A DNA stretch of 64,000 bases. It comes from Moduliflexus sp964602655. GTDB taxonomy: Bacteria; Moduliflexota; Moduliflexia; Moduliflexales; Moduliflexaceae. The stretch is from contig CAZRSF010000005.1 in assembly GCA_964602655.1 (NCBI GenBank), forward strand, positions 60,229 through 124,228, given 5' to 3'. Position numbers and translations under genes: made by a program. The notes below the pieces were generated by a model. That model ran no database searches. It was not told the origin of the DNA and saw nothing but the letters and a program-made list of their open reading frames with translations. Every line of letters begins with the position of its first letter. The stretch's first letter is position 1. Shown one piece after another: positions 1 through 9,251 of this stretch.

Positions 1-1477
1 GTTCCGTGTCGTGAAAATCGCGATCAGTTTTTCCGTACACTTCTTCTATGGAGCGCAGCCCAAACACTCGAAGCGTGGCTTGATTGGCGATAAGAAAACG
101 ATGATCCAAATCTTTCGCGTAAATGTGATCGGGCGTGCTATCAATCAACATCTGCAACAGGTTATGCTTTTCCGCCAGCTCCTTTTCGATTTTTTGCTGC
201 GCGAGTTCCGCGCGTTGACGCGCCGTAATCATCTGATTGGCCGACAGCGCTAAGCGTTCGAACTCCGTAAAATGCAAGGGCGCATCCGTAATCGGCGTCA
301 GGTCGGTCGCGGCAGTCTCGAAAAAGGTCGTGAAGGCGTGAAAACTGTTGGCGATTTGCTTGCCAAGAGAGTGAGCCGCCGCGAAACTTCCGCCAAGCAG
401 TGCGGCGAAGACAGCAAGCATACTGATGATGTCGCGTCGAATCTGCCGCATGAGCGCTGTCTGTTTCAGGGCGATGATTGCGTCAATCTCATCGAGATAG
501 ACCCCAGCGCCGATGATCCATTCCCATTCCGGCACACCTTTGACAAACGCAATTTTCGGGGAGGGCGTCGGGTTGCTGAGTTTTTTCCAGGAATACCGGA
601 CGAAGCCACCCTCTGGTTGTTCAGCGGCTTTGCGCTGCGCCTGCGTGATTTTGACGCCGTTCGGATCGGTCAAATCCGAGACGCTTCCTGTGCCGACCGT
701 GATTGCGCCGTTCGTAAAGAGCGGATCAGCGTGATACGTGCTGCCGAACAGATAGCCGTCTTTGCCGAATCTGACCGTTATCAGCCGTTGGAGCGTTTCC
801 TGCTGAATATCTGCGCGGACATCCTCCAGATACTCGCCCGTGCCGATGATCCAGTCATACGGCTCGAAGCGCTTGACAAATGCCATTTTAGGGAAATCCT
901 GCCCTTGCATATTCGGTTTCGTCCATCTGTACTGATAAAACCCCTCGCCGGATTGTTTCACGAGCGCGATGATGTCTCGAATAACATACTGCCCTTTCGT
1001 ATCCCGCATCCCGGACATATCTTGCCCCTCGAATTCCGGGCGATCAGCGAAAAGCTCTTCGATGCCGTTCATATTGACGGCGAAATAGTAGCCCCGGCCA
1101 TGATTGAAGCGCGCAGGGCGCAGCGCGTCTTTAATCATCTGCTGAATCGCCTCGGCATCGAGGCTGTCGTGATATTGGTTATACAGATTCCAGGCAATCG
1201 CATACGCTTCATTGACACGGTCGCGGATTGACTGTTGCAAGCGTTCTTCCGTCAGGCGGCTCTGATACTGAATATAGGCGACGGTTTCTTCCACGGTGTT
1301 TTTCAACAGGTCTTGCTGGTATGCCAGATCATCGGCGCGCATCTCGTCAGTTTCCTGGCGCAACTCTTGAAATTCACGAAGAATCCACCAGGTCGTGATA
1401 CTCGTCATTACGACAAAAATCGTGACAATCATATACATCCGAAAGGTATGAGCGACACTGGCTTGCCTGCGTTTCAT
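1..1477 (-). CDS. Double-Cache/PAS sensory protein, C-terminus off the window
   Basis: Open at the left edge. Translation from the ATG at 1477 gives a short cytoplasmic start, a membrane helix (about residues 12-33), a coiled stretch, then two consecutive Cache_2-type modules (each ending in a 'WIIGTGEY' or 'WIIGAGVY' motif) before a second membrane helix (about 340-360) and a PAS domain near residue 430. This is the dCache_2 layout of periplasmic small-molecule sensors. The PAS ('LLQMLIDSTPDHIY', 'KDLDHRFLI') is almost identical to that of the next gene, so the two are paralogues. The ATG overlaps the upstream stop as ATGA, with GGAGGA just before it, so the two are translationally coupled. 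The missing output domain is probably a histidine kinase, by analogy with its neighbours. Confidence 0.85.
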   Translation of the reverse strand, partial: MKRRQASVAHTFRMYMIVTIFVVMTSITTWWILREFQELRQETDEMRADDLAYQQDLLKNTVEETVAYIQYQSRLTEERLQQSIRDRVNEAYAIAWNLYNQYHDSLDAEAIQQMIKDALRPARFNHGRGYYFAVNMNGIEELFADRPEFEGQDMSGMRDTKGQYVIRDIIALVKQSGEGFYQYRWTKPNMQGQDFPKMAFVKRFEPYDWIIGTGEYLEDVRADIQQETLQRLITVRFGKDGYLFGSTYHADPLFTNGAITVGTGSVSDLTDPNGVKITQAQRKAAEQPEGGFVRYSWKKLSNPTPSPKIAFVKGVPEWEWIIGAGVYLDEIDAIIALKQTALMRQIRRDIISMLAVFAALLGGSFAAAHSLGKQIANSFHAFTTFFETAATDLTPITDAPLHFTEFERLALSANQMITARQRAELAQQKIEKELAEKHNLLQMLIDSTPDHIYAKDLDHRFLIANQATLRVFGLRSIEEVYGKTDRDFHDTE

Positions 1478-3297
1478 GCGTCTTCCTCCGATATTGCGCG
1501 TTTCGGAAGCGTGAAATGAAACGCGCTCCCTGTGCCGACTGCTGATTCGACCCAAATTCTGCCGCCAGACGATTCGACGATCTTTTTGACGATAGCCAGG
1601 CCGATTCCGGTGTTTTCCATGTCATCGCGCTGGCGCAGCGTCTGGAATATCTGAAATATTTTTTCGTGATGCTGCGGGTCGATCCCTGGCCCATTGTCGG
1701 TCACGCTGAACTGCCAATATGCGCCGCAATCGGCGCAATCAATCGTAATCTCTCCTTCAGGTTTGTCCAAAAATTTTATAGCATTCCCGATCAAGTTTTG
1801 GAACACCTGTTGAATCCGAATTCGATCCCCCCACAGCGCAGGCAATTCCGAACCGACTCCGATTCGGACGGTCGGCGGAGGAGCCAGGGTCTCACAGACC
1901 TCGCGCAGCAGGAGCGGCACATCAATCGGTTCTTCGAGCTTGCTGCGTCCGACACGGGAATATTGCAGCACGGCTTGAATCAGGTTGTTCATCTGTTTGG
2001 CTCGATTCAGCAGCAAATCCATATATTCCCTGCCTTGCGCGTCGAATGCGTCGGCGTAATCGCTCACAAGCCAATTGAGCAATTGCGTCATATTGCGCAG
2101 CGGGGCTTTCAGGTCATGCGAGACCACATACGCAAAGCTCTGAAGCTCCTTGTTGGCGGCTTCGAGTTCGGCTGTTCGTTGCCGCACGCGTTGTTCCAAT
2201 TCGGCATTCAACGCATGAATTTTTTCCTCCGCCCGTTTCCGGTCGGTGATGTCGCGATTGAACCCCACCAACCCGATGATATGCCCCTGTTTATCACGCA
2301 GGGGCGCTTTGGTAGTCAAATACCAGCGCCTCTCGCCAGAGACTTCATCAATGAGAGAATCTTCGCGGTTGATCAGGATTTGTCCCGCCGTCATGACAAT
2401 GCGTTCCTCTTCGTGATATTGGCGCTCCCGCTCCGGAGGGTGAAAGTCACGATCTGTTTTTCCCTCCAGTTCGGTAAGGGACGTTGCCCCAAGTTCTCGG
2501 AGAATTCCTTTGTTGACGATCAGAAAACGGTGGTCCAAGTCTTTCACATAAATGTGGTCGGGCGTGCTATCAATCAGCATTTGCAACAGGCTATGCTTTT
2601 CGGTTAACGCCTCTTGAGCCTGTTTGTGTTCCTCGATCTCCTGGGCTAACGCTCGATTCGTGACGGCTAATTGTTCCGCATAGGCATGCGCTTGTGTCAC
2701 GATGCGCCGGAATTCGGCCACCAAAAACCAGAGTAATCCGGATAACGTGATATAGACGCCAGTGACAATGATGATTCTATTGGCAAATGCGGTTTCAGGA
2801 AAGCGTATTTGCACGAGATGTCCGGTCATCAACGCCGAGCCGATCCCGACATACGCCCCAACGCTGATGATGAGCGTAATACAATGGGCGCACGTACTTT
2901 GCAGCGTCGCGCTCAATGCGATGGCCAGAGCATAGAGCGCCATGGCTGGCGCGCCAATGCCGCCGATCCGATTGCCATACATGGCTGCGGCAAGAATCAG
3001 CACAGGGGGGAAATATCCGGCAATCCGCCAATGTCCCCGATCAGAGAGCCACCAACCGCCGCTGAATACCAGCGACATGCCAAGCGTGATCACCAAAGAA
3101 TCGAGCGGAAGAATATCAAAACCCCATCCCACTGCGAATAGCAAGGTCAATGCTCCGGCAACAACTCCCGCGATCAAGGACACGGCTTTGGTCATGTACT
3201 CCTGTCGCGCGGCCTCCACTTCCATCGAGCGCGGTGTCGTCAGCGTTTGCCAGAGCTTGAGCACATTCTGCATTGAGAGCCTGTTGATGTAGTCCAT
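1474..3297 (-). CDS. Membrane PAS sensor histidine kinase
   Basis: About 607 residues. The N-terminal third is hydrophobic with about six membrane helices (residues 35-190) and no evident periplasmic domain. A short coiled coil, one PAS domain (about 235-355), a second coiled coil, HisKA with H-box 'SHDLKAPLR', and a HATPase_c domain follow, with N box 'NLIGNAIKF', G1 'DNGPGID', F box 'IFQIFQ' and G2 'GIGLAI'. It should autophosphorylate on the H-box His, but no receiver or response regulator is encoded nearby, so the partner is unknown. The start was moved to the ATG at 3297 because AGGTG lies at a good distance upstream; an in-frame GTG at 3306 is the alternative. Its stop overlaps the start of the dCache gene. 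Confidence 0.9.
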   Translation of the reverse strand: MDYINRLSMQNVLKLWQTLTTPRSMEVEAARQEYMTKAVSLIAGVVAGALTLLFAVGWGFDILPLDSLVITLGMSLVFSGGWWLSDRGHWRIAGYFPPVLILAAAMYGNRIGGIGAPAMALYALAIALSATLQSTCAHCITLIISVGAYVGIGSALMTGHLVQIRFPETAFANRIIIVTGVYITLSGLLWFLVAEFRRIVTQAHAYAEQLAVTNRALAQEIEEHKQAQEALTEKHSLLQMLIDSTPDHIYVKDLDHRFLIVNKGILRELGATSLTELEGKTDRDFHPPERERQYHEEERIVMTAGQILINREDSLIDEVSGERRWYLTTKAPLRDKQGHIIGLVGFNRDITDRKRAEEKIHALNAELEQRVRQRTAELEAANKELQSFAYVVSHDLKAPLRNMTQLLNWLVSDYADAFDAQGREYMDLLLNRAKQMNNLIQAVLQYSRVGRSKLEEPIDVPLLLREVCETLAPPPTVRIGVGSELPALWGDRIRIQQVFQNLIGNAIKFLDKPEGEITIDCADCGAYWQFSVTDNGPGIDPQHHEKIFQIFQTLRQRDDMENTGIGLAIVKKIVESSGGRIWVESAVGTGSAFHFTLPKRAISEEDA

Positions 3298-3333
3298 CTT
3301 ATTCACCTATGACGATAAATAATTCATAACCAC

Positions 3334-6105
3334 TTACCGGGAGATGCTTGTTTTGGGAAGTGTAAAGTGAAAAGCGCTTCCCCGCCCTTCTTCCGAGTCG
3401 AGCCAGATTTTTCCGCCAGACGATTCGACGATTTTTTTGGCGATAGCCAGTCCGATCCCGGTGTTTTCCATTTCATCGCGCGGGCGCAGCGTCTGGAATA
3501 TCTGAAAAATCTTCTCGTGATATTTCGGATCAATGCCTGGCCCGTTATCGGTGACGCTGAACAACCAGTCCGCGCCAGCGTCCTCCCATTGTACGCGGAT
3601 GTTGCCCTGCGGTTTATCCATAAATTTGATGGCATTGCCGATGAGATTCGCAAAAACCTGCTGAATGCTTGTCGCGTCCCCCTGAATCGTCGGTAGGTCT
3701 GGGGCGGCTTCAATCGTGATCGCGGGCGGCGGGGCGAGCGAATCTATGATCTTGGGCAGCAGCAGCGCGAGATTGACGCTCTCGGTCTGCTTGACGATCC
3801 GCCCGATGCGCGAATAGGCCAGAATGCCGTCAATCATTTCGTCCATGCGCTTGACCCGGCCAATCAACATTTCTGCCATCTGTTTGCCGTTGTCGTCGAA
3901 ACTGGGCGCATAATCCTTCACTAACCAGTGCGCAATTTTGGCAATCGCGCGCAGCGGGGCTTTCAGGTCGTGGGAAATAATGTGCGCAAAACGTTGCAGC
4001 TCTTTATTCGCGGCTTCGAGCCTGGCGGTTCGCTCGCGGACGCGCTGCTCCAATTCGGCATTGAGCGTGCGAACTTCCGCCTCCGCCTGTTTGCGCTGCG
4101 TGATAAATCGCGCTTGCTGCACATTTTGATACGCCTTCAGCGATAGTTCGTTCGAGAGCAACAGAAGGATTGTCGCGATCTTTTCGAATTGCGTGCTTGA
4201 CATCGTCGGCACGTCCTGCAATGCGCAGCGAAATTCCTCTTTGTCCACGCCGATGTCGCTGGCGTAGCGTAAAAGGTCTTCTTCGTTGACGCCCTCATTT
4301 TTGACCTGACCAATCAACCAGTTGGCGATATGCTTGCCGCTGACCGTAATGCACGCGCCCGCTTCCCAGAGTCCCGCGCCGAAACAGCGCCGAATAAACA
4401 ACTTTCCCGGACGAGGGCCGCCGATCACCGCGTCTGATCTGATGCAATCAGCTAAGCCTTTTTCTGTCTTGCGAATCAGTTGGCATACCCGTTTGAAATT
4501 ACTGGGGATGGTCAGCGGAATGCCTTCAGGCGTAGTAATGAGCGACGAGACATTCGTGGCGGCGGCGAAGGCATCCTGAATGTGTTGAATGTCTTCGATG
4601 TTAAACAGGTCATGAAACGTAATCTCCCCTGTTTCCAGCGGCTCTGTTAACGCGAGAATCCTTTTATTTAGAGCATCTTCGATTTTTTTCCGTTCCGTAA
4701 TATCTTCTGAAATGCCGAGAAGATAGAGCGGGTGTCCGTCGTGGTCTAAAATCGGCAGTTTCTTCGTATGCAGGATTCGCTCTCCATGTGTTTTGGTCTG
4801 GATCGCCTCTTCCGGTATATCAATCAATGTTCGGCCTTCAAGCACGTCTCGGTCTTTTTTGATAAAAAAATCCGCTTCCTCTTTTGGGAAAAAATCATAA
4901 TCGTTCTTGCCGAGCAGTTCTTCTCTGGAATAGCCTAATAACTCTTCCCCGGCTTTATTGAACCGCACAAATCGGAGATGTTCCGCATCTTTCACAAAGA
5001 TCATGTTCGGAATATTTTCAACAATATTATGAAGAAATTCCTGGCTTTCTCGCAGCGCGCCTTCGCGGGTTTTGATCGCCGCAATCATGAGTGAAAAACT
5101 GCGAGTCAATTCGTCTAATTCTTCGTAATTGCGCTGAAGCGGGGAGAGATGATACTCGCCCTCAGCGATCCGCTTGGATTGGAGTGTCAGTTGGGTGAGC
5201 GGCTGAAGCGTTCTTCTCAGGCTGATCAAGGCGGTGATCAGCGCGAACGCGCTGGCGGCAAGCATCCCCCCGCCGAGAATCATCCCCATTTTTCGCACCC
5301 CGGCGAAGGCTTCGTTGACAGGCTGCGTGACGATGACGATCCAGCGTGTCGCATGAACCAGCGCGACACAGCCGATATAGCGCTGTCCAAGCTCTGAGTA
5401 CGCGATCACGCCCTCGTATCTTCGCCGCCCCTGTTTGACAATCTCAAGATGTCCGACATTATTACGCTGCGCCATCAACGCATGATCGGGATGGGCGATG
5501 ATCGTGCCGTCGCGGTCTATAATTGCCGCATAACCGCGCGCGCCGATCATGACTTTGTCAGTAATGGCAGACAACGCGGCCAAATTCAAAAATCCGACGA
5601 GCCTGCCGGATGCCAGCGCGATGCTGACGGTCAGTGTCGGATTGCCGGCTGGCGACGAAATCGCCGTTAATGACCAATACGGAGCGTGCGTGTCGGCAGG
5701 AGCCTGGAAAAATTCCTGCGCAGAAGCATCCAGCATGGCGAAATCGGGGTGATACGGCGCGAGATGGGTCACTTTTCCGGCGGTATCGAGCATCCAAATC
5801 GCTTCGAATGACTGATAATTCCGCAAGACCGAATCCAGATAGGCGTTCGTCTCGTCGGGCGTGATGACGTGCTGCTGTTCCACGATAAATGCAATCTGGC
5901 GGAGCAAGCCTAATGGCTCTTCAAGAAATTGATCTACTTCTCCGGCCAGCGAACGCGCTAACAGGAAATGCCGGGCGGTGATCTCCTGGCGCATGTTCGT
6001 GGTCACGCTATAGAACGCGACTCCGCCGATGGCAATAATCGGCACGATGGCGACCATCAAAAAGTTGATCGTCAACAGATGTTTGAGGCTGATAAACAGT
6101 TTCAT
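3334..6105 (-). CDS. Cache/HAMP/PAS/PocR hybrid sensor histidine kinase
   Basis: 923 residues. An N-terminal helix (about 12-33), a periplasmic double-Cache domain (about 40-270), a second helix and a HAMP segment are followed by a PAS domain (about 360-480). Then comes a PocR-type sensory domain (about 495-690; 'FHDLFNIEDIQHIQDAFA' and several cysteines), HisKA ('SHDLKAPLRA') and HATPase_c ('DNGPGID', 'GIGLAI'). PocR domains bind small organic ligands such as hydrocarbon derivatives in other systems; the ligand here is not known. It lies 37 bp upstream of the next kinase on the same strand, so the three sensors may be co-transcribed. No strong ribosome site precedes the ATG. The kinase core is closely related to that of the adjacent gene. 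Confidence 0.9.
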   Translation of the reverse strand: MKLFISLKHLLTINFLMVAIVPIIAIGGVAFYSVTTNMRQEITARHFLLARSLAGEVDQFLEEPLGLLRQIAFIVEQQHVITPDETNAYLDSVLRNYQSFEAIWMLDTAGKVTHLAPYHPDFAMLDASAQEFFQAPADTHAPYWSLTAISSPAGNPTLTVSIALASGRLVGFLNLAALSAITDKVMIGARGYAAIIDRDGTIIAHPDHALMAQRNNVGHLEIVKQGRRRYEGVIAYSELGQRYIGCVALVHATRWIVIVTQPVNEAFAGVRKMGMILGGGMLAASAFALITALISLRRTLQPLTQLTLQSKRIAEGEYHLSPLQRNYEELDELTRSFSLMIAAIKTREGALRESQEFLHNIVENIPNMIFVKDAEHLRFVRFNKAGEELLGYSREELLGKNDYDFFPKEEADFFIKKDRDVLEGRTLIDIPEEAIQTKTHGERILHTKKLPILDHDGHPLYLLGISEDITERKKIEDALNKRILALTEPLETGEITFHDLFNIEDIQHIQDAFAAATNVSSLITTPEGIPLTIPSNFKRVCQLIRKTEKGLADCIRSDAVIGGPRPGKLFIRRCFGAGLWEAGACITVSGKHIANWLIGQVKNEGVNEEDLLRYASDIGVDKEEFRCALQDVPTMSSTQFEKIATILLLLSNELSLKAYQNVQQARFITQRKQAEAEVRTLNAELEQRVRERTARLEAANKELQRFAHIISHDLKAPLRAIAKIAHWLVKDYAPSFDDNGKQMAEMLIGRVKRMDEMIDGILAYSRIGRIVKQTESVNLALLLPKIIDSLAPPPAITIEAAPDLPTIQGDATSIQQVFANLIGNAIKFMDKPQGNIRVQWEDAGADWLFSVTDNGPGIDPKYHEKIFQIFQTLRPRDEMENTGIGLAIAKKIVESSGGKIWLDSEEGRGSAFHFTLPKTSISR

Positions 6106-6577
6106 GAATTCAGGCGTGCTCGTTTCACGCTCCGCGTGGAAGGAGAACGCAACAGCCTTGCTGCGGGGTCAATGGTAATGAATAATGCTGTAATATCGCG
6201 TATTCTACCAGGACAAATTACCCATGCTGCATGGTAAATCAGAAGGTTTTCCGCTGCGCGTCGCCATCTGATCGCTCGTCATAGAATCGGCGACAATTCA
6301 TCTCATGCAGCCAGTCTCGCGTCAGTCCTCCACCCTCCATGTCAGAACGGTGAAATCGCGCGCGTTTTGCTTTGCGCAGCGGAATGTACCCCTTATCGTT
6401 TACATTACGTCAAGCGGCGCGCAACGTCAAGAAAAGAATTCAGACCTCGGTATATTCGATAACTCCGTTTTTCATGCGAGGATTTCTTGTGTTTTGCCCC
6501 TAATAAAGAGAAATAGTCAGCAATTTTTGCCAAAAGTTCTTGACAGAATCGCGCAACCATAGGGATAGCATTTTTTC
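6106..6577. other. Divergent intergenic region, no gene seen
   Basis: About 470 bp between the divergent PocR kinase and the cation-efflux gene. Short open frames here lack ribosome sites or family features. A TTGACA at 6540-6545 faces the efflux gene but has no good -10 at 16-18 bp. Promoters for both flanking genes should lie here; I cannot place them with confidence. Confidence 0.4.
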
Positions 6578-7483
6578 ATGGAAAATACGGAACGAGAGCA
6601 TCGCAGCATCGTCGCCATCAATTTAGGATTGGGCGTCAATATTGTTCTGGCCATTCTCAAAACGACCATCGGCATTATCGGTCATAGCCCCGCGTTATTG
6701 GCCGACGGCGTCAACTCAACATCGGATGTCGCCTATTATATCGTCGTGCGTATTTTCGTCGGATTGGCGCGAAAACCGGCGGATGAGGATCATCCCTACG
6801 GCCATCGTCAATTCGAAAGCATCGCCGCGCTGATTGTCGGCGCGTTCGTCATGACGACAGCGGTCACGATTTTCTGGGATTCCATCAATCAAGTGTACGA
6901 ATTGTGGTCAGGGCAGGGCGACTACACCGGCGCGTCATCCTTGACGCTGGTTGTCGCGTTGCTGACGATTGCGACAAAAATCGTGTTAACGTCTGTGACC
7001 CAGCGTATTGGGCGCCAAACCCAAAACGCCGCGATTTCCGCGCTTGCGTATGATCATCGGAACGACATTTTTGCGTCAGCCGCAGCCAGCGTCGGTATTT
7101 TTTTCGGGCGGATGGGATTTCTTTGGGTTGACCCATTGGCCGGAGCAGTGGTCGCATTGGTGATTCTGAACACCGGACTCAAAATCTTGCGGGAATCCTC
7201 CAATGACTTGATGGATACCGTGCCTGGCAAAGAATTGGAGCAGCAGGTGCAGAACGTGCTGCGCAAAATTACTGACATTCAGCAAATCGAAGAAACGCAG
7301 GCGCATCGTTTTGGTCCGTATTTTGTCATGAATATCACAATTGGCATTGACGGTTCGTTATCTGTCTTCGAAGGCGACCGGATTGCCACGCAAGTCGAAT
7401 TGGCGCTCTCGCGCGAGATTGATTGGCTCCAGCGCGTTCATGTGCATTATCATCCGGCGCATACGATGCCGCGTCAGGACTGA
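6578..7483 (+). CDS. Cation diffusion facilitator family transporter
   Basis: 301 residues with the CDF layout: six membrane helices and a cytoplasmic C-terminal domain. Family motifs are visible: 'HSPALLADGVNSTSD' in helix II, 'DEDHPYGHRQFE' after helix III, and 'YDHRNDIFAS' in helix V, whose Asp/His residues form the metal site in characterised members. It would export divalent metal (Zn, Fe, Co or Mn) in exchange for protons; the specific metal cannot be read from sequence. The C-terminal domain contains the expected 'HVHYHP' metal-binding end. It stands alone, transcribed away from the kinase cluster and just upstream of the outer-membrane protein gene. Confidence 0.93.
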   Translation: MENTEREHRSIVAINLGLGVNIVLAILKTTIGIIGHSPALLADGVNSTSDVAYYIVVRIFVGLARKPADEDHPYGHRQFESIAALIVGAFVMTTAVTIFWDSINQVYELWSGQGDYTGASSLTLVVALLTIATKIVLTSVTQRIGRQTQNAAISALAYDHRNDIFASAAASVGIFFGRMGFLWVDPLAGAVVALVILNTGLKILRESSNDLMDTVPGKELEQQVQNVLRKITDIQQIEETQAHRFGPYFVMNITIGIDGSLSVFEGDRIATQVELALSREIDWLQRVHVHYHPAHTMPRQD

Positions 7484-7514
7484 CGCTGCGCGTGTTTCAT
7501 CATGTAGCAGACGC

Positions 7515-8717
7515 ATGAAGATGTCAGTACTATTTCCACTAAAAAGCCTTTACGTCATGTTCGGGATGATTTTCCTGAGCGTCTGGCTGTTCGAGCCGTT
7601 AGTTGCCGCGGACGACGACGCGATACGCTACGAAATCGCCGTCGAAACGAGCATCGTCTCCGAAGAGCATACGCAGGATGATTATGTGGTGGCTGGCGAA
7701 GCGTCTCCGGGCGTTCGGGCGCAGCGCGAGCGCGACTACCACGACATCAGCGGCGATTTTTCCTTTTTTTTCACGCCGATTCCCGAGGACTCGTCTCTTC
7801 CGATTGCGTTGCGCCGATTTTTTGCCCATTCCAGCGCATTGCGTTTCTCCGGGACAGTCGAGCCGGAACATACAACGACATATACGTTTCTCAACCCTCT
7901 CCTCGATTATCGCACATCATCCGAAGACGATGAACGGCTGCGAGCGGCTGGCGTTGAGGGCGTCTTTTATCTGCTGAACAATAGCGGGCTGAGGCTTCAC
8001 GCGAGTTCTGCCAAAGACGAACAGGTCTCGTTCGAAACATCGCCGTCGGTTGACAATCAAAGCCGATCCGAAACCAACGAAATCCGCCGCTATTACGGCG
8101 TCGGCCTGACGCAATATCTCGCCGATAATTTAGCGGTGACGCTCGATTATACCCGCCATGATCACGAATTGCGGTCGCTTGAAAAAACCTGGGAGGATAA
8201 TCCGCTGGTGTTCAGCGAAGTCGGGCGGGACACCGATACGAAAGGCCATCTGCTGTCGTTCGCGGGAGAATACGTCTGGCGGAAGCGCGCCGGATTTCGA
8301 TTCGCGTATGACTATTTTTCTTACAAGAGCGATTCTGATGTCCGAATCATCCATCTTCAGAATGTTGCCGGAGAGAAATCAACGTTTGATGATGATGGCG
8401 CTCAACAAACAATTACGCCGATAGTGAGCCTGTATGTCGGTGAAAAATTTATGGCGCAGTTTGGCGGAAGCATGACATGGACAACGATTACCAGAACCTA
8501 TGATAAGACGAACGATGTTGAGTATGCCTGGACGTGGAAGCAAGCGCAAGGCGGGGTATCGTATTATTTCACGCCTCATCTCGGAGCGCGGGTGAACTAC
8601 CAGTATCGCGTGCGCGACGGTGAGGTCAGTATGCGGAATGAAGGCAAGACGCGTTCCACATTTCAGGTTGAGTCAGACGTGCAGGAAATTCAGGTTGGCG
8701 TGACAGGGCGTTTTTAA
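7515..8717 (+). CDS. Predicted outer-membrane beta-barrel protein
   Basis: About 400 residues from the ATG at 7515, chosen because it begins a clear signal peptide (residues 1-31, ending LVAA). The longer in-frame extension overlaps the efflux gene out of frame and has no signal character. The mature part alternates polar and aromatic residues ('YYGVGLTQYLADNLAVTLDY', 'HLGARVNYQYRV') and ends '...VGVTGRF'. A terminal Phe is the usual BAM-complex recognition signal, supporting a diderm envelope. Around 14-16 strands seem plausible. I do not recognise a specific family. Its position 31 bp behind the transporter may be operonic, but a functional link is not shown. Confidence 0.75.
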   Translation: MKMSVLFPLKSLYVMFGMIFLSVWLFEPLVAADDDAIRYEIAVETSIVSEEHTQDDYVVAGEASPGVRAQRERDYHDISGDFSFFFTPIPEDSSLPIALRRFFAHSSALRFSGTVEPEHTTTYTFLNPLLDYRTSSEDDERLRAAGVEGVFYLLNNSGLRLHASSAKDEQVSFETSPSVDNQSRSETNEIRRYYGVGLTQYLADNLAVTLDYTRHDHELRSLEKTWEDNPLVFSEVGRDTDTKGHLLSFAGEYVWRKRAGFRFAYDYFSYKSDSDVRIIHLQNVAGEKSTFDDDGAQQTITPIVSLYVGEKFMAQFGGSMTWTTITRTYDKTNDVEYAWTWKQAQGGVSYYFTPHLGARVNYQYRVRDGEVSMRNEGKTRSTFQVESDVQEIQVGVTGRF

Positions 8718-8814
8718 CAATTATCATGGTTCTTGATGCGCGTCTTGTTCAGCAATGGCGCTGAAAGGCGAGGGCAACAAGGAACGAAAGGAATCAGTCA
8801 CCAGGAACAGGAGT

Positions 8815-9183
8815 ATGAAACGTTTAGAACTGGATGAACGTCGCGAAAAACGGATTGACACAGAGATTCTTGCCGATGCATTCGATGAGCAAGAACGAGC
8901 AATGGGATGGTATTACTATTTAGCGGATACGGTAGAGTTTCCCTTTACAGCCAAATGTCTGTACTCCTGGCATAAATCGCCGTTGGCTGAAAATGACGAA
9001 GTTGAAGTGTCGGGCATGGCCCCTGAAAGCAAATGTTTACGTGAGATTTTTGTGGAAGCGGAATGGAAAGGCAAGACGATTACCGTGCCGTTAGCGCAAC
9101 TGAAAGCGACTCAGCCGGACGAGCAAACCCAGCAGGCGTTGGATGACTGGCATTACTGGGTCGGACGCGGCTACGGGTTTTGA
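8815..9183 (+). CDS. CcbP-like calcium-binding protein
   Basis: 122 residues from the ATG at 8815, preceded by GGAACAGGAG; a longer frame from 8755 is possible but has no ribosome site. The body ('DAFDEQERAMGWYYYLAD', 'FPFTAKC', then 'DDWHYWVGRGYGF' at the end) is the signature of the small acidic family that includes cyanobacterial CcbP, which buffers cytosolic calcium in heterocyst development. The acidic residues that bind calcium in CcbP are broadly present. In non-cyanobacteria the role is unknown, and such genes often accompany mobile or accessory regions. Soluble and cytoplasmic. Confidence 0.8.
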   Translation: MKRLELDERREKRIDTEILADAFDEQERAMGWYYYLADTVEFPFTAKCLYSWHKSPLAENDEVEVSGMAPESKCLREIFVEAEWKGKTITVPLAQLKATQPDEQTQQALDDWHYWVGRGYGF

Positions 9184-9214
9184 TTCGGTAGAATGACGGA
9201 TTTACCGAATGCCT

Positions 9215-9244
9215 CGTAGGGGCGTTCAATTGAACGCCCCTACG
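9215..9244. repeat. Perfect 30-nt palindrome (family F)
   Basis: A perfect inverted repeat centred on CAATTG with a GGGGCG-rich stem, between the convergent CcbP-like and hflX genes. It could act as a bidirectional terminator, but there is no U-tract. It belongs with the other intergenic palindromes of this window, although its own sequence occurs only once here. Confidence 0.85.
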
Positions 9245-9251
9245 TAAGAAT

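Noticed and set aside
272..1231. Plus-strand open frame of 319 codons at the left edge
   Set aside because: The minus strand encodes the dCache/PAS protein with conserved motifs through this region, and the plus product has no family features.
7341..7514. Upstream extension of the beta-barrel gene
   Set aside because: The extension lies inside the cation-efflux gene in another frame and would hide the signal peptide.
9215..9244. Rho-independent terminator
   Set aside because: The palindrome is strong but there is no T-tract on either strand, so it is listed as a repeat with termination only possible.
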